Shown here: piece by piece, positions 1 through 10,336 of the stretch
Position numbering within the stretch: position 1 is the stretch's first letter
Layout: each line of letters starts with the position of its first letter
NCBI GenBank assembly: GCA_017961175.1
Contig: JAGCXV010000061.1
Location: 1-64,000, forward strand
DNA length: 64,000 bases
DNA from: Bacteroidales bacterium
Lineage (GTDB): Bacteria > Bacteroidota > Bacteroidia > Bacteroidales > UBA932
Direction of reading: 5' to 3'
Made by a program: the position numbers and the translations under genes
Notes under the pieces: model-generated
Database searches by the model: none
Told to the model about the DNA's origin: nothing
Seen by the model: the letters and a program-made list of their open reading frames with translations, nothing else

Positions 1-1706
1 TCACAGAAGAGATTGCCGCCAAGATCGAGAGCCTCCCAATCGAGGCAGTCGAGATCCGAAGCGTGCTCACCTGCGAGAGCAAGAAGGGCGTCTGCGCCAA
101 GTGCTACGGACGTAACCTTGCACGCAACAAGATGGTCGAGACCGGTGAGGTTGTGGGCGTTATCGCCGCACAGAGTATCGGTGAGCCTGGTACACAGCTT
201 ACTTTGAGAACATTCCACGTCGGTGGTACTGCAAGTGCTTCTGTCGCTGAGAATGAAATCGTCTCCAAGTATGACGGAAGGCTCGAATTCGAAGAGCTCC
301 GCACCCTGGACAAGATAGACGAAAACGGTCAGAAACAGACCATCGTCATCGGCCGCGGCACTGAGCTCAGGATCGTGAACGCGGATAGCGGAATTTCCAT
401 GTCCGAATACCGAATCCCTTACGGTTCAATTCTTTACAAGAAGAATAACGAACTCGTAAAGAAGGGAGACAAGATCTGCGAATGGGATGCTTACAACGCT
501 CTCACACTCGCCGATGTTGACGGTAAGATCGCATACGACCAGCTGGTTGAGGGAGAGACATTCAAGTCTGAGCTGCTTGACGAATTTTCCAACCACGTCG
601 ACAGAGTCGTTGTCGATTCCAAGGATAAGAACAAGAACCCTGTAATCAAGATCGTGGACGCAGAAGGAAACGAGCTGAAGAGCTACAACCTCCCTCTGGG
701 TGCACATATAATGGTATCTGACGGACAGGATGTCAAGGCCGGAGATATTCTGGTCAAGATTCCTAGAGCCGCCTCCTCAAAGGCCGGAGACATCACGGGA
801 GGTCTTCCTAGAGTCACCGAGCTCTTCGAGGCGCGTAACCCTTCAAACCCAGCTATCGTAGCCGAGATTAACGGAGACGTTCAGATGGGCAAGATCAAGA
901 GAGGTAACCGCGAGATCATAATCAAATCCCGTCGCGGAGACATCGAGAAACACTACCTGGTTCCTACAACCAAGCAGATTCTCGTCCAGGAGAACGACTA
1001 CGTGAAAGCCGGCGACGCGCTTTCAGACGGTAGCATCGCTCCTGCAGACATTCTCCGTATCCTCGGACCTACCAAGGTTCAGGAGTACATCGTCAACGAG
1101 GTACAGGCGGGTTATAGAATGCAGGGTGTGAAGATCAACGACAAGCACTTCGAAGTCATTGTCCGTCAGATGATGCGCAAGGTGCAGGTTGTGGATCCGG
1201 GAGATACACGCTTCCTTCCTGAACAGCTTGTGGACCGTCAGGAATTCTTCAAGCAGAACGACGAACTTTGGGACAAGATGGTAGTGCTGGACGCCGGAGA
1301 TTCCAAGAACCTCCGCCCGGGCCAGATAGTTACCGTCCGCACTCTTAAGGATGAGAACTCTATCCTCAAGAGACAGGCCCTGAAGACCGTCACCGCCCGC
1401 AATCCGGTTCCTGCTACAGCAGACCAGATTCTCCAGGGTATCACAAGAGCCGCTCTGAAGACAAGCAGCTTCATGAGTGCAGCTTCCTTCCAGGAAACGA
1501 CCAAGGTTCTCTCCGAGGCCGCAATCTACGGAAAGACAGATACTTTGGAAGGTCTGAAGGAGAACGTGATCTGCGGACATCCTATACCTGCCGGTACAGG
1601 TATGAGAGATTACGAACAGATTGTCGTAACCAGCGCAGAAGAATACCGCAAGATGATGAAGGCTCAGGCAGAACTTGCAGCTCAGGCTGCATCCGCCGAG
1701 CAGTAA
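1..1706 (+). CDS. rpoC: DNA-directed RNA polymerase subunit beta' (3' part)
   Basis: This is the C-terminal part of the RNA polymerase beta' subunit; the reading frame is open from base 3 and the gene starts outside the window. Three of the four cysteines of the second beta' zinc site are visible (codons at 72, 93 and 102, in [13 protein letters not shown]). The trigger-loop region follows at once ([14 protein letters not shown], about 150-200). The rest carries the beta' insertion and clamp regions and ends with an Ala/Glu-rich tail. No frameshift is seen in about 567 codons. It lies upstream of a strong terminator and is presumably the last gene of the rplJL-rpoBC operon, which cannot be seen here. 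Identification is secure. Confidence 0.98.
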   Translation, partial: TEEIAAKIESLPIEAVEIRSVLTCESKKGVCAKCYGRNLARNKMVETGEVVGVIAAQSIGEPGTQLTLRTFHVGGTASASVAENEIVSKYDGRLEFEELRTLDKIDENGQKQTIVIGRGTELRIVNADSGISMSEYRIPYGSILYKKNNELVKKGDKICEWDAYNALTLADVDGKIAYDQLVEGETFKSELLDEFSNHVDRVVVDSKDKNKNPVIKIVDAEGNELKSYNLPLGAHIMVSDGQDVKAGDILVKIPRAASSKAGDITGGLPRVTELFEARNPSNPAIVAEINGDVQMGKIKRGNREIIIKSRRGDIEKHYLVPTTKQILVQENDYVKAGDALSDGSIAPADILRILGPTKVQEYIVNEVQAGYRMQGVKINDKHFEVIVRQMMRKVQVVDPGDTRFLPEQLVDRQEFFKQNDELWDKMVVLDAGDSKNLRPGQIVTVRTLKDENSILKRQALKTVTARNPVPATADQILQGITRAALKTSSFMSAASFQETTKVLSEAAIYGKTDTLEGLKENVICGHPIPAGTGMRDYEQIVVTSAEEYRKMMKAQAELAAQAASAEQ

Positions 1707-1726
1707 TCAGGTGTTTTACCGCACTT

Positions 1727-1761
1727 AAGGGGATGGCAGATGACTGTCATCCCCTTTTTTT
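1727..1761 (+). terminator. Rho-independent terminator after rpoC
   Basis: A stem of GGGGATG plus GCAG pairs with CTGT plus CATCCCC around an ATGA loop (11 bp with one G-U pair, extended by A-T pairs at the base). A run of T residues follows directly. It lies 21 bp after the rpoC stop codon. Confidence 0.93.
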
Positions 1762-1763
1762 GT

Positions 1764-1771
1764 TATTTTTG
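1764..1771 (+). promoter_or_regulatory. Putative -7 box for the TlpA-like gene
   Basis: TATTTTTG matches the Bacteroidota -7 consensus TAnnTTTG and sits between the rpoC terminator and the next start codon. No matching -33 TTTG is seen at the usual 19-20 bp distance, so the call rests on one element plus position. Confidence 0.4.
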
Positions 1772-1808
1772 TCTCCGCATTTGCAAATAACAACAAACAC
1801 ATATAAAA

Positions 1809-2930
1809 ATGAAAAAACTGTTCATTCTGGCTGTAGCCGCCGTTGCGGCACTGTCTTGTACCGAGAAAAAGCCTAGTTACACCATTACCGTAAACGCTGG
1901 AGACGAGGGCTTTACAAGTTTCATTCTCACAAACCGCGACAAAGAAAACCCTATAGCAGACACTGTAGCGGTAGTTGACAAGAAGGCTGTTTTCAAAGGC
2001 AGCGTAGAAGGATTCGACATCCGTACCATTCAGGGAGTTAAAGAAGGTGAAGAACCTGTAAATGTTGCAAGATTCTTCCTTGAGAACGCAAATTACGACA
2101 TTACCTTGAAGGCAGACGGCAATCACTATCATTCAGAGATCGTTTCCAACGGACCTATCCAGATGGAGAAAGACTCTCTTGGAAAACTGATTGAAGCCGC
2201 TTATGGTGATACCGATATGGAAGCTCTGGAAAAAGAATATATGGCAGGTGACGACAAGGTCAAGGATTCCATCTGGGCCATCGTACAGCCTCTGCTCCAG
2301 AAGGGTGAGGAGGTAGAGAAGGCATACTATGCAAACAATCCTCTCTCCGTCCTGACTATGGAGAATGCACTTTCTGCCATCAGATATTCTGAGATTAAAT
2401 TGGATTCAGCCAAAAAGGTGGTTGAGAGATTTGCAGCTGTTCCTGAATTCGCAGGCAACAAGCTTCTGAAGAGTATGCAGAAAGAGGTTGAGAAGAAGGA
2501 AGCTCTCACTCCAGGAAAGCAGGCTCCTGATTTCACCCTCAACGATCCTGATGGAAATCCTGTAACCTTCTCCGAGTTTTATGCCAAGAACAAGGTTACC
2601 ATGGTAGATTTCTGGGCTTCATGGTGCGGACCTTGCCGCCAATTCAACCCTACCCTTACTCAGATTTACGCCAAGTACAACAAGAAGGGATTCGGAATCC
2701 TCGGCGTATCTCTGGACAAGGAGCACGACAAATGGATAGAGGCCATCAAGGCAGACAAGCTCGTTTGGAAACATGTATCAGACCTCAAGTTCTGGGATTG
2801 CGAAGCAGGTAAACTCTACAATATCATGTCAATTCCTCAGAGCTACTTTGTAGACAGCGAGGGCAAGATCCTTCTCGCCTCTCCAACCCATGAAGAAATC
2901 GAAAGCTTCCTGGCTGAGTATCTGAAATAA
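1809..2930 (+). CDS. TlpA-family thiol-disulfide oxidoreductase lipoprotein
   Basis: This 373-residue protein is a predicted periplasm-facing lipoprotein: the signal peptide ends in an ALSC lipobox (Cys17). Residues about 25-130 look like the DUF4369 domain found in front of many Bacteroidota thioredoxins. Residues about 237-373 form a redoxin/TlpA domain with the active site WCGPC (Cys273 and Cys276) and a cis-proline loop (SIPQSYF). Family members reduce or isomerise disulfides in exported proteins, for example during cytochrome maturation; the substrate cannot be read from the sequence. The ATG lacks an SD, as most starts here do. The gene stands alone between the rpoC terminator and the convergent manA. 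Confidence 0.9.
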   Translation: MKKLFILAVAAVAALSCTEKKPSYTITVNAGDEGFTSFILTNRDKENPIADTVAVVDKKAVFKGSVEGFDIRTIQGVKEGEEPVNVARFFLENANYDITLKADGNHYHSEIVSNGPIQMEKDSLGKLIEAAYGDTDMEALEKEYMAGDDKVKDSIWAIVQPLLQKGEEVEKAYYANNPLSVLTMENALSAIRYSEIKLDSAKKVVERFAAVPEFAGNKLLKSMQKEVEKKEALTPGKQAPDFTLNDPDGNPVTFSEFYAKNKVTMVDFWASWCGPCRQFNPTLTQIYAKYNKKGFGILGVSLDKEHDKWIEAIKADKLVWKHVSDLKFWDCEAGKLYNIMSIPQSYFVDSEGKILLASPTHEEIESFLAEYLK

Positions 2931-2935
2931 TAAGA

Positions 2936-3934
2936 TTAGCGGGGCAGTTCCAGGTGGGCTTCCACAAGTTGGAGACCACCCATTGAGCGGATATCCACCG
3001 CTCCCAGTTCAGCTGGAATAAGGAACATATCCCCATCTTCCAGAATTTGGCTCTGGCGAATACAGCCGGAGCCAAATTCTTTATAAAACAGGGTTCCGCT
3101 ACCGGCAGTGCAGACGATTACCGTAAATGACTCCCATTCTGAATTGTCCAGATGGAAGAAAGAACTGCCGGGATTTATGAAGGAACTTGTAAAGTGAGAG
3201 CAGTCTGCCAGAGGCACCACCACCTCCCGGCTATCTAATACATTACGCTGAATTTCAACAAATTCCTCGTGCTTTTCATCAAAATCAATGGCATCAAGAG
3301 CATCTTCCAGATCCAGATGGCGCCTTTTGCCTTCTATGTCCACGCGGTTGAAATCGTACAGCCTGTAAGTAGTATCGCTCGGCTGCTGGATTTCCAGGAT
3401 CCTGGTACCGGCTCCGATGCTGTGCACCGTTCCCGCCGGAATGAAATACCAGTCACCTCTCTTGGGACAGAAGCGGTTAAGGACATCCTCCAGGGTTTTC
3501 TCACCCTTGAGAACGTCTTTTTCCTGAATGGAATTACTTACTATCTGGGCAAATTCTTTCTTGGAGAACTTTTTGGAAAAGCCGAGAAGAAGTTCTGAAT
3601 CCTCCTCTGCCTGAAGAACATACCACATCTCGGTCTTTCCGTTCGGGAGACCTTTGCGGTCTGCCATCTCATCTCCCGGATGAACCTGGACAGACAGTTG
3701 CTGACGTGAATTTATATACTTGACCAGAAGGGGGAAACGTTTTCCGAATTTCTTCCAAACGCGTTTCCCCACCAGCCTATCTTCATATTTTGCAACAAGA
3801 GCAGACAACTCCAATCCCTTATCCTCGCCGCAAAGGCACACGGTCTGTCTTCCCTCCATCGCGGAGAGAATCCATTCTTCGCTTCCCCAAATGGTGCCTA
3901 TCCTTACAGGCTTGAATTTCAAAGGTTCCATCAT
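2936..3934 (-). CDS. manA: Mannose-6-phosphate isomerase, class I
   Basis: This 332-residue cupin-type enzyme interconverts mannose 6-phosphate and fructose 6-phosphate, feeding GDP-sugar synthesis or mannose catabolism. The zinc-site motifs are visible: VQVHPGD near residue 100, KTEMWYV about 20 residues later, and FIPAGTVHSIG near residue 170. The conserved arginine loop TTYRLYDFNR follows. Two ATGs lie in tandem at the start; the first is taken. It is the last gene of a leftward run after hppA (17 bp gap) and ends 5 bp from the convergent TlpA-like gene with no terminator hairpin between them. The length suits the short bacterial type. Confidence 0.93.
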   Translation of the reverse strand: MMEPLKFKPVRIGTIWGSEEWILSAMEGRQTVCLCGEDKGLELSALVAKYEDRLVGKRVWKKFGKRFPLLVKYINSRQQLSVQVHPGDEMADRKGLPNGKTEMWYVLQAEEDSELLLGFSKKFSKKEFAQIVSNSIQEKDVLKGEKTLEDVLNRFCPKRGDWYFIPAGTVHSIGAGTRILEIQQPSDTTYRLYDFNRVDIEGKRRHLDLEDALDAIDFDEKHEEFVEIQRNVLDSREVVVPLADCSHFTSSFINPGSSFFHLDNSEWESFTVIVCTAGSGTLFYKEFGSGCIRQSQILEDGDMFLIPAELGAVDIRSMGGLQLVEAHLELPR

Positions 3935-3951
3935 CTGCCCCGGCCCGTGTA

Positions 3952-6198
3952 TTAAAGGATGTTAAGAGCAACGGTAACTCCGGCCATCACGATGGAAACC
4001 ATGCTCATAAGTTTGATAAGGATATTCAGCGACGGACCGCTGGTATCCTTGAACGGGTCTCCTACCGTATCTCCTACAACGGTTGCCTTATGGGCATATG
4101 AGCCCTTACCTCCGAAGTGTCCTTCTTCAACATATTTCTTGGCGTTATCCCAAGCTCCGCCTGAATTAGCCATGAACACAGCCAGAACGAATCCGCTGCT
4201 CAGGCCTCCGATCAGAAGACCCAGAACTCCGGAAACTCCGAGAACAATTCCTACGATCACAGGAGCTGCAATGGCAAGCAATGAACTTCCTATCATCTCC
4301 TTCTGGGCACTGCGGGTAGAAATCTCAACGCAACGTGCATAATCCGGAGTGCTTGTTCCTTCCAGGATACCCTTGTCTGAATTGAACTGGCGCCTTACTT
4401 CCTCAACCATCTTCTTGGCAGCCCTTCCTACAGAACCCATAGTCAGTCCGCAGAACAGGAAAGCCAGCATGGCTCCGATGAAGACTCCAACAAGAACCTT
4501 AGGGTTCATCAGGTTAACGTCGAACCAGGTCATGAAGTCCGCGAATCCGGCATTGTGAAGAGCTTCCTTGCTGTCAATGCTCAGAGACTGGACATTGAGG
4601 TTGCGTATGGCAGCCTCCAGACCGGAAGTGTCTGCAACCCTGAGAAGGGCAATCTTGATTTCCTCGATATATGATGCCAGCAGAGCCAGAGCCGTAAGGG
4701 CGGCGCTTCCGATGGCGAATCCCTTACCGGTTGCGGCGGTAGTATTTCCAAGTGCATCAAGAATATCCGTACGGTCTCTTACCTCTGGCTCGAGTTCGCT
4801 CATCTGGGCATTTCCTCCAGCGTTATCCGCAATAGGACCGTAAGCGTCTGTAGCCAAGGTGATTCCAAGAGTAGAAAGCATACCGACTGCGGCAATACCT
4901 ATACCGTAAAGACCAAGGGAAAGGTTTTCCTTGGAAAGAAGGCTTCCTGAGAATTCAGTAGCGCACAGGTAAGCCAGAATGATAGCTGCACCAATCGTGA
5001 TAACTGGAATAGCTGTAGAAATCATACCGGTTCCAACACCGGCAATGATGACTGTAGCAGGTCCTGTCTCTGCATTCTCAGCGATTCTCTTTGTCGGGCG
5101 GAAAGAATGGGAAGTGTAGTACTCGGTAGTCTTTCCGATGATGATGCCGGCCACAAGTCCCGTAACAACCGAGAACGATATTCCCAGCCAGTTAGTAAGA
5201 CCAAGCATATATAATATGACAAAGGAGAAAACGGCAATCAGCACAGAAGAGAAATTGACTCCCAGGTTTAGGGATTTCATAAGCTGGGCCATGTTCGCAT
5301 TTTCCTTTGTCCTTACCAGGAAGATTCCGATCACGGAAAGGAATACTCCCACTGCGGCAATCAGCATCGGGGCGAAGACAGCCTTGAGCTGCATTGCTCC
5401 GGATCCGATGAAGGCGGAGGCTCCAAGAGCTGCGGTAGCAAGAACGCTTCCGCAATAAGACTCGTAAAGGTCCGCGCCCATTCCGGCAACGTCTCCAACA
5501 TTGTCTCCGACGTTATCTGCAATGGTTGCAGGGTTCCTAGGGTCGTCCTCAGGAATTCCTGCCTCGGTCTTTCCGACCAGGTCAGCTCCCACGTCTGCAG
5601 CCTTGGTGTAGATTCCGCCGCCCACCCTGGCAAACAGGGCCTGGGTAGAAGCACCCATTCCGAATGTCAGCATAGTGGTGGTTATGATAGTGAGTTTCTG
5701 GGTGGCGTCTGCCGGATTGATGAAGTAATCCAGCACCATATACCATATAGATATATCCAGGAGTCCGAGTCCCACAACCGTAAGTCCCATAACCGCACCG
5801 CTGCGGAAAGCAACCTTAAGGCCGCTGTTAAGGGATTTGCGTGCTGCATTTGCCGTACGGGCAGAAGCGTAGGTGGCGGTCCTCATTCCGATGTAGCCGG
5901 CCAGGCCGCTGAAAAAACCTCCAGTCAGGAAAGCGAACGGAACCCATCCGTTCTGGATTCCGAGCCCATAAGCCAGGAAGGCGAAAACCGCAGCAAGAAC
6001 CACGAACACTATTATGACTATCTTGTACTGCTGCTTAAGATAAGCCATCGCACCCTGGCGAACATAAGAGGCAATCTCCTTCATCCTAGGGGTGCCCTCG
6101 TCCTGACGCAGCATCTGACGGTAAAACAGGAACGCGAATCCCAGCGCTACCAAAGATGCGGCAGGAACCAGATAAAACAGTAAAGAGGTTGTATCCAT
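3952..6198 (-). CDS. hppA: K+-dependent membrane-bound pyrophosphatase
   Basis: This 748-residue integral membrane pyrophosphatase (about 16 membrane helices) hydrolyses cytoplasmic pyrophosphate and couples it to export of Na+ and/or H+. The substrate-binding signature is visible ([18 protein letters not shown], followed by [20 protein letters not shown]), as is a second acidic cluster near the C-terminus ([15 protein letters not shown]). The segment [14 protein letters not shown] has alanine where K+-independent enzymes carry lysine (GNTTKAT), which marks the K+-dependent class. Ion specificity cannot be settled by eye; some Bacteroides relatives pump both ions. It sits 26 bp behind murI and ahead of manA. 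Confidence 0.96.
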   Translation of the reverse strand: MDTTSLLFYLVPAASLVALGFAFLFYRQMLRQDEGTPRMKEIASYVRQGAMAYLKQQYKIVIIVFVVLAAVFAFLAYGLGIQNGWVPFAFLTGGFFSGLAGYIGMRTATYASARTANAARKSLNSGLKVAFRSGAVMGLTVVGLGLLDISIWYMVLDYFINPADATQKLTIITTTMLTFGMGASTQALFARVGGGIYTKAADVGADLVGKTEAGIPEDDPRNPATIADNVGDNVGDVAGMGADLYESYCGSVLATAALGASAFIGSGAMQLKAVFAPMLIAAVGVFLSVIGIFLVRTKENANMAQLMKSLNLGVNFSSVLIAVFSFVILYMLGLTNWLGISFSVVTGLVAGIIIGKTTEYYTSHSFRPTKRIAENAETGPATVIIAGVGTGMISTAIPVITIGAAIILAYLCATEFSGSLLSKENLSLGLYGIGIAAVGMLSTLGITLATDAYGPIADNAGGNAQMSELEPEVRDRTDILDALGNTTAATGKGFAIGSAALTALALLASYIEEIKIALLRVADTSGLEAAIRNLNVQSLSIDSKEALHNAGFADFMTWFDVNLMNPKVLVGVFIGAMLAFLFCGLTMGSVGRAAKKMVEEVRRQFNSDKGILEGTSTPDYARCVEISTRSAQKEMIGSSLLAIAAPVIVGIVLGVSGVLGLLIGGLSSGFVLAVFMANSGGAWDNAKKYVEEGHFGGKGSYAHKATVVGDTVGDPFKDTSGPSLNILIKLMSMVSIVMAGVTVALNIL

Positions 6199-6224
6199 AC
6201 TCTAACTTTTATAAAAGATTTAAA

Positions 6225-7085
6225 TTATATTTCCAGAGATACAAAATTTTTATTTTTAAGATGCTTAATTTCACTTTCATTTATTAAGCCCTCATCCACA
6301 ACCTGCCTTGTCACCGATTCGGCCAGTAACCGTAAAGTGTCTGTATTTGAGCCGGTTGTGGCGATAACAATTTTTGGCTGCGGCGTAAGAAGCGACTCGC
6401 TTTTTTGAGGGGGTACCCCGTTTTTACGCACTTTATCAAGGAGTTGCCTTGCCCTTCTTGCCACTGCAGGTGCCGGATTTATAACAATCAATTTGTCAGA
6501 AGATACCTTCCTTATCAGCGGTTCCAGGAAAGGATAGTGGGTGCATCCCAGTACCACGCAATCCGCTCCCGCCTCTATCATAGGATTGATGTATTTCTCT
6601 ACAAGAGCCTCTGCCTCAGGCGATTCAGTATCTCCGGCCTCAACCAGTTCGACCAATCCGTCCCCCACCTCTTCAATGATCTGCACCTCCTTGCGACGGG
6701 CATATTTTTCCGAAGTAGCTTTATAGAGACTGCCTTGGAGTGTTCCGTGGGTTGCCAGTACTCCAATCACCCCTGTTTTGGTCAAGGCGGCAGCCGGCTT
6801 CACTGCCGGCTCCATCCCAACAAACGGAATATCAAAGGTTTGCCTCAGTCCTTCAATAGCTGCAGCAGTTGCTGTATTGCAGGCCACCACTATTATTTCA
6901 GCTCCCCTTTCAATAAGAAAACGGGATATCGCGGAGGCTCTTTTCAATATCATTTCCTTACTTTTTCGGCCATACGGGCAATAAGCCGCATCGGAAATAT
7001 AGAAGTAATTCTCTGAGGGCATTATCTTTATGAGCTCCTTCCAAACTGAAAGGCCACCGGCCCCGGAATCAAATATACCTATCAT
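6225..7085 (-). CDS. murI: Glutamate racemase
   Basis: This 286-residue enzyme makes D-glutamate for peptidoglycan from L-glutamate in the cytoplasm. Both catalytic cysteines of the two-base mechanism are present: Cys69 in VVACNTAT and Cys181 in VLGCTHYP. The N-terminal loop IFDSGAGG and the AAYCPYG segment are also typical. It is the first gene of a leftward run with hppA and manA, preceded by a -7 box. It is distinct from the second racemase-like gene near 37.5 kb, which belongs to the aspartate/glutamate racemase branch with unknown substrate. Confidence 0.96.
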   Translation of the reverse strand: MIGIFDSGAGGLSVWKELIKIMPSENYFYISDAAYCPYGRKSKEMILKRASAISRFLIERGAEIIVVACNTATAAAIEGLRQTFDIPFVGMEPAVKPAAALTKTGVIGVLATHGTLQGSLYKATSEKYARRKEVQIIEEVGDGLVELVEAGDTESPEAEALVEKYINPMIEAGADCVVLGCTHYPFLEPLIRKVSSDKLIVINPAPAVARRARQLLDKVRKNGVPPQKSESLLTPQPKIVIATTGSNTDTLRLLAESVTRQVVDEGLINESEIKHLKNKNFVSLEI

Positions 7086-7125
7086 ATAAAAGCGGTTTTA
7101 GCAAACCTTGTGGCTGCATCCAGCA

Positions 7126-7133
7126 CAAATATA
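7126..7133 (-). promoter_or_regulatory. Putative -7 box for murI-hppA-manA
   Basis: On the minus strand this reads TATATTTG, a full match to TAnnTTTG, 40 bp upstream of the murI start. A convincing -33 element was not found. Confidence 0.5.
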
Positions 7134-7194
7134 ACATAAATGTTGCATTTTTTCATTAAAAAATAAAAGCGTCTTTAATTAATTGCTTAAATGT

Positions 7195-7226
7195 TTTGTC
7201 AATTGAGATAAATTTCAGTATCTTGC
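7195..7226 (+). promoter_or_regulatory. Putative promoter of the SusC/SusD operon
   Basis: A TTTG at 7195-7198 is followed after 20 bp by TATCTTGC at 7219-7226, one mismatch group away from TAnnTTTG. The predicted transcript would have a leader of about 75 nt before the susC ATG. No regulator gene (HTCS, ECF sigma or anti-sigma) adjoins the locus. Confidence 0.55.
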
Positions 7227-7308
7227 ACCCCTAAACTAAAGCCAACCGAACCAAAAATATTATTAACAAATAAACAACACTACTTAAAATTAACTAAAAA
7301 TCAACCAA

Positions 7309-10300
7309 ATGAAACGAATTACATTTGTTTTGGCGTTACTGTTGTTATGTGTTGGGCAACTTGCCTATGCACAGACAATTAAAGTAACAGGAACCGTTAC
7401 CGACGCGGCCGACGGACAGCCTTTGACCGATGTTGGTGTTATGGTAAAGGGAACCACCAATGGTGTTGTCACTGATCTTAACGGACAGTATGTCATCAAC
7501 GTAAGGAGAGATGCAGTACTGGTCTTCAAGATGCAGGGATATACAGACCAGGAGGTTGCCGTTAACGGCAGATCTGTCATCAACGTAGCTCTTTCAATGG
7601 ATGCTGAACAGCTTGAGGACGTGATCGTCGTTGGTTACGGTACCGGTAGAAAGATCTCTACAGTGGTAGGTTCTGCCCAGACCGTTAAGGCAAAGGCCCT
7701 CAAGGACAAGCCGGTTATCAATGCCGCCGATGCTCTTCAGGGACAGGTTGCAGGTCTGCAGGTTTATACCTCTTCTGGAGACCCTTCCGCAACCGTATCA
7801 ATGAGAATTAGAGGTGTGAACTCCCTCCAGGCTTCCACGACTCCTCTGTTCGTGCTTGACGGAACCCCAGTTCTCAGCGACATCTTCAACACTCTGAACC
7901 CTAACGACATCGAGAGCGTTACCATTCTGAAGGACGCTTCCTCTACCGCAATCTACGGTTCACGTGCTGCCAACGGAGTTGTTTACATCACAACCAAGAA
8001 GGGAACCACCGAGAAGCCAGTAGTAAAGCTTTCTGCTAACTACGGTATTTCCAACCTGGCTAGGAACCCTATCAAGCGCGTAAACTCTGAGGAGTGGTTC
8101 AGACTCGCCGAGATGGTTAACCCTGATTACATCACTGACCCAGACTTCCAGGCAAACAAGAAGTTCAGACTCGAGAACAAGATCGAGACCAACTGGATGA
8201 AGTGGGCTTTGAATCAGAATGTTCCTACAATGGGCGCTGACCTTTCAGTTTCCGGTAGAACAAAGGCTGTTGACTACTACATCTCCCTCGCTGCCAACAG
8301 GATGGAAGGTGTTGAGCCAATGACCGCCCACAACCGTTACGCTGCACGTATCAACATGAACGTTAAGGCTACTGACTGGTTCAAGATGGGTATCAGCATG
8401 GGTCTGGGATATCAGCAGTCAAGGGAAAACCCTTACAACTCTGACTATTCTTCCGGAAACCGTAATAACTGGAACAACCCTGTTAACTTCGCTCTGTGGG
8501 CACCTACATGGTGGACTCCTTACGAGATTCTCACAGACAGCGCAGGAAACTTCATCGGTTACGGTCCTGAGACTCCTTATATGAACGACTTCGGAGCATA
8601 CAACCCTCACTACCGTTACAAATATCTGAAGGTAAAGGATAACACCGTAAGATTCAACGGCAGCCTCTACGAGGAATTCACTCCGCTGAAGGGTCTGACC
8701 ATCAGATTCGCACAGGGTCTCGAGGGTTATGACTACAGATGGACAAGAAGAGACCTCCAGGACCCTGAGGACTGGATTCACATATACCACACAGATGGTC
8801 CATACGTAGGCCAGAGCTTCTCAAGGTACTATCGTCTGACCACCACCAATACTGCTGAGTACAAGTTCCAGCTTGGTGAGAAACACAACTTCACCGCCCT
8901 GATCGGTCAGGAGGCCATTATAAACAACAGCAGCGGATTCGGAGCTTCCGGTAGCGGTTTCTCTGACAACCGTATTCCTACTCTGGGCAATGTTGACAAC
9001 TCACTTCCTAAGTCACTTTCCGAGAGCTGGTCTCAGTACAAGTTCAATTCCATCTTCTCAAGACTTTCTTATGACTTCGCAGGCAAGTACTATCTCGACG
9101 CTACTTTCCGTCGTGACGGTTCTTCCCTCTTCGGTATGAACAACAGATATGCAAACTTCTGGTCTATCGGTGGAATGTGGGATATCAAGAAGGAAAACTT
9201 CATGAAGGATGTTGACTGGATCAATAAACTGCAGATTTCCGCTAACTACGGTACTGTAGGTAACTCCGGTATCGACAACTACCTTGCACATGCAACAGTT
9301 TCTCAGGGAACCTATTATCTTGGAACTACCTACTATGTTTCCAACCCTGGTAACGAGTACCTGACTTGGGAGACCCTGGAGAACCTGAACATCGCTCTTG
9401 ATTTCAGACTCTGGAACAAATTCGAGGCTAAGGTTGAGGTCTACAGAAAGATGACAAAGGACATGCTCCTCGAGATTCCTTGGTCATACGCTACCGGATT
9501 CTCCGGTGGTGAGGGTAACGTAGGTAACATGAAGAACGAAGGTATCGAGGCTACTCTTACCTATGACTGGATCCGCAACGAAAACATGTTCCTCCAGACC
9601 AGCCTGAACGTTGCCTACAACAAGGACAAGATCACCAAGCTGTTCGACGGACGTGACGAATTCCAGCTCCCTGACTATGGTCTGAACTACAAGGTAGGCC
9701 ATTCAGCTGGTGAGCTCTGGTATGTAAAGAGCGCCGGTATCGACCCTGCAACAGGTCGTCCACTTTGGTATGACAAGGACGGCAACATCACAGACGTTTA
9801 CTCTGATGATAACCGTATCCTCCTTGGCAAGTCCAGATACGCTCCTTGGTCAGCAGGTCTGCAGATCGACTTCACCTACAAGAATTTCGCTCTCCAGGCT
9901 CAGTTCTCCGGAATCTTCGGAAAATACCTGATCAACAACGACCGTTACTTCTACACCAACTCCAACTTCGCAGACAACCGTCTTGCAAGCGAGCTCCTTA
10001 CAGAAATGTGGCAGTCTCCTGGTCAGAAGGCCAAGTATCCAAACCCTCTGTATGTGGTTAACGATGAGTGCTTCGACTCCCGTCTGGTTGAGAATGCTTC
10101 ATTCGTAAGACTTAAGGGTGTGACCCTTTCTTACTCTCTTGGCAAGAACGCCATCAACAAGCTTGGCGGTATTCTTACAGGCGTAAGATTCTTCGTAACA
10201 GGACGTAACCTCCTTACTTGGACCAAGTACTCCGGTTGGGATCCTGAGCAGAACATTAACCTCCAGCTCGCTGTATATCCTAACAGTAAGCAGTATGCAG

Positions 10301-10323
10301 CAGGTGTTGAGTTAACCTTCTAA
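7309..10323 (+). CDS. SusC/RagA-family TonB-linked outer membrane transporter
   Basis: This 1004-residue protein has a cleavable signal peptide (ending AYAQ), a carboxypeptidase-regulatory-like domain at residues about 24-105, a TonB plug at about 110-235 (with VLDGTPV and a KDASSTAIYGSRAANGV stretch) and a long beta-barrel to the C-terminal aromatic residue. SusC proteins form the barrel of a pedal-bin importer closed by a SusD lid, and import glycans or peptides using TonB. It is followed 13 bp later by its susD partner. Codon use is strongly biased to a small set of codons, as expected for an abundant protein. The substrate is unknown because no glycosidase is linked. Confidence 0.96.
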   Translation: MKRITFVLALLLLCVGQLAYAQTIKVTGTVTDAADGQPLTDVGVMVKGTTNGVVTDLNGQYVINVRRDAVLVFKMQGYTDQEVAVNGRSVINVALSMDAEQLEDVIVVGYGTGRKISTVVGSAQTVKAKALKDKPVINAADALQGQVAGLQVYTSSGDPSATVSMRIRGVNSLQASTTPLFVLDGTPVLSDIFNTLNPNDIESVTILKDASSTAIYGSRAANGVVYITTKKGTTEKPVVKLSANYGISNLARNPIKRVNSEEWFRLAEMVNPDYITDPDFQANKKFRLENKIETNWMKWALNQNVPTMGADLSVSGRTKAVDYYISLAANRMEGVEPMTAHNRYAARINMNVKATDWFKMGISMGLGYQQSRENPYNSDYSSGNRNNWNNPVNFALWAPTWWTPYEILTDSAGNFIGYGPETPYMNDFGAYNPHYRYKYLKVKDNTVRFNGSLYEEFTPLKGLTIRFAQGLEGYDYRWTRRDLQDPEDWIHIYHTDGPYVGQSFSRYYRLTTTNTAEYKFQLGEKHNFTALIGQEAIINNSSGFGASGSGFSDNRIPTLGNVDNSLPKSLSESWSQYKFNSIFSRLSYDFAGKYYLDATFRRDGSSLFGMNNRYANFWSIGGMWDIKKENFMKDVDWINKLQISANYGTVGNSGIDNYLAHATVSQGTYYLGTTYYVSNPGNEYLTWETLENLNIALDFRLWNKFEAKVEVYRKMTKDMLLEIPWSYATGFSGGEGNVGNMKNEGIEATLTYDWIRNENMFLQTSLNVAYNKDKITKLFDGRDEFQLPDYGLNYKVGHSAGELWYVKSAGIDPATGRPLWYDKDGNITDVYSDDNRILLGKSRYAPWSAGLQIDFTYKNFALQAQFSGIFGKYLINNDRYFYTNSNFADNRLASELLTEMWQSPGQKAKYPNPLYVVNDECFDSRLVENASFVRLKGVTLSYSLGKNAINKLGGILTGVRFFVTGRNLLTWTKYSGWDPEQNINLQLAVYPNSKQYAAGVELTF

Positions 10324-10336
10324 AATCGCAAAGAAT

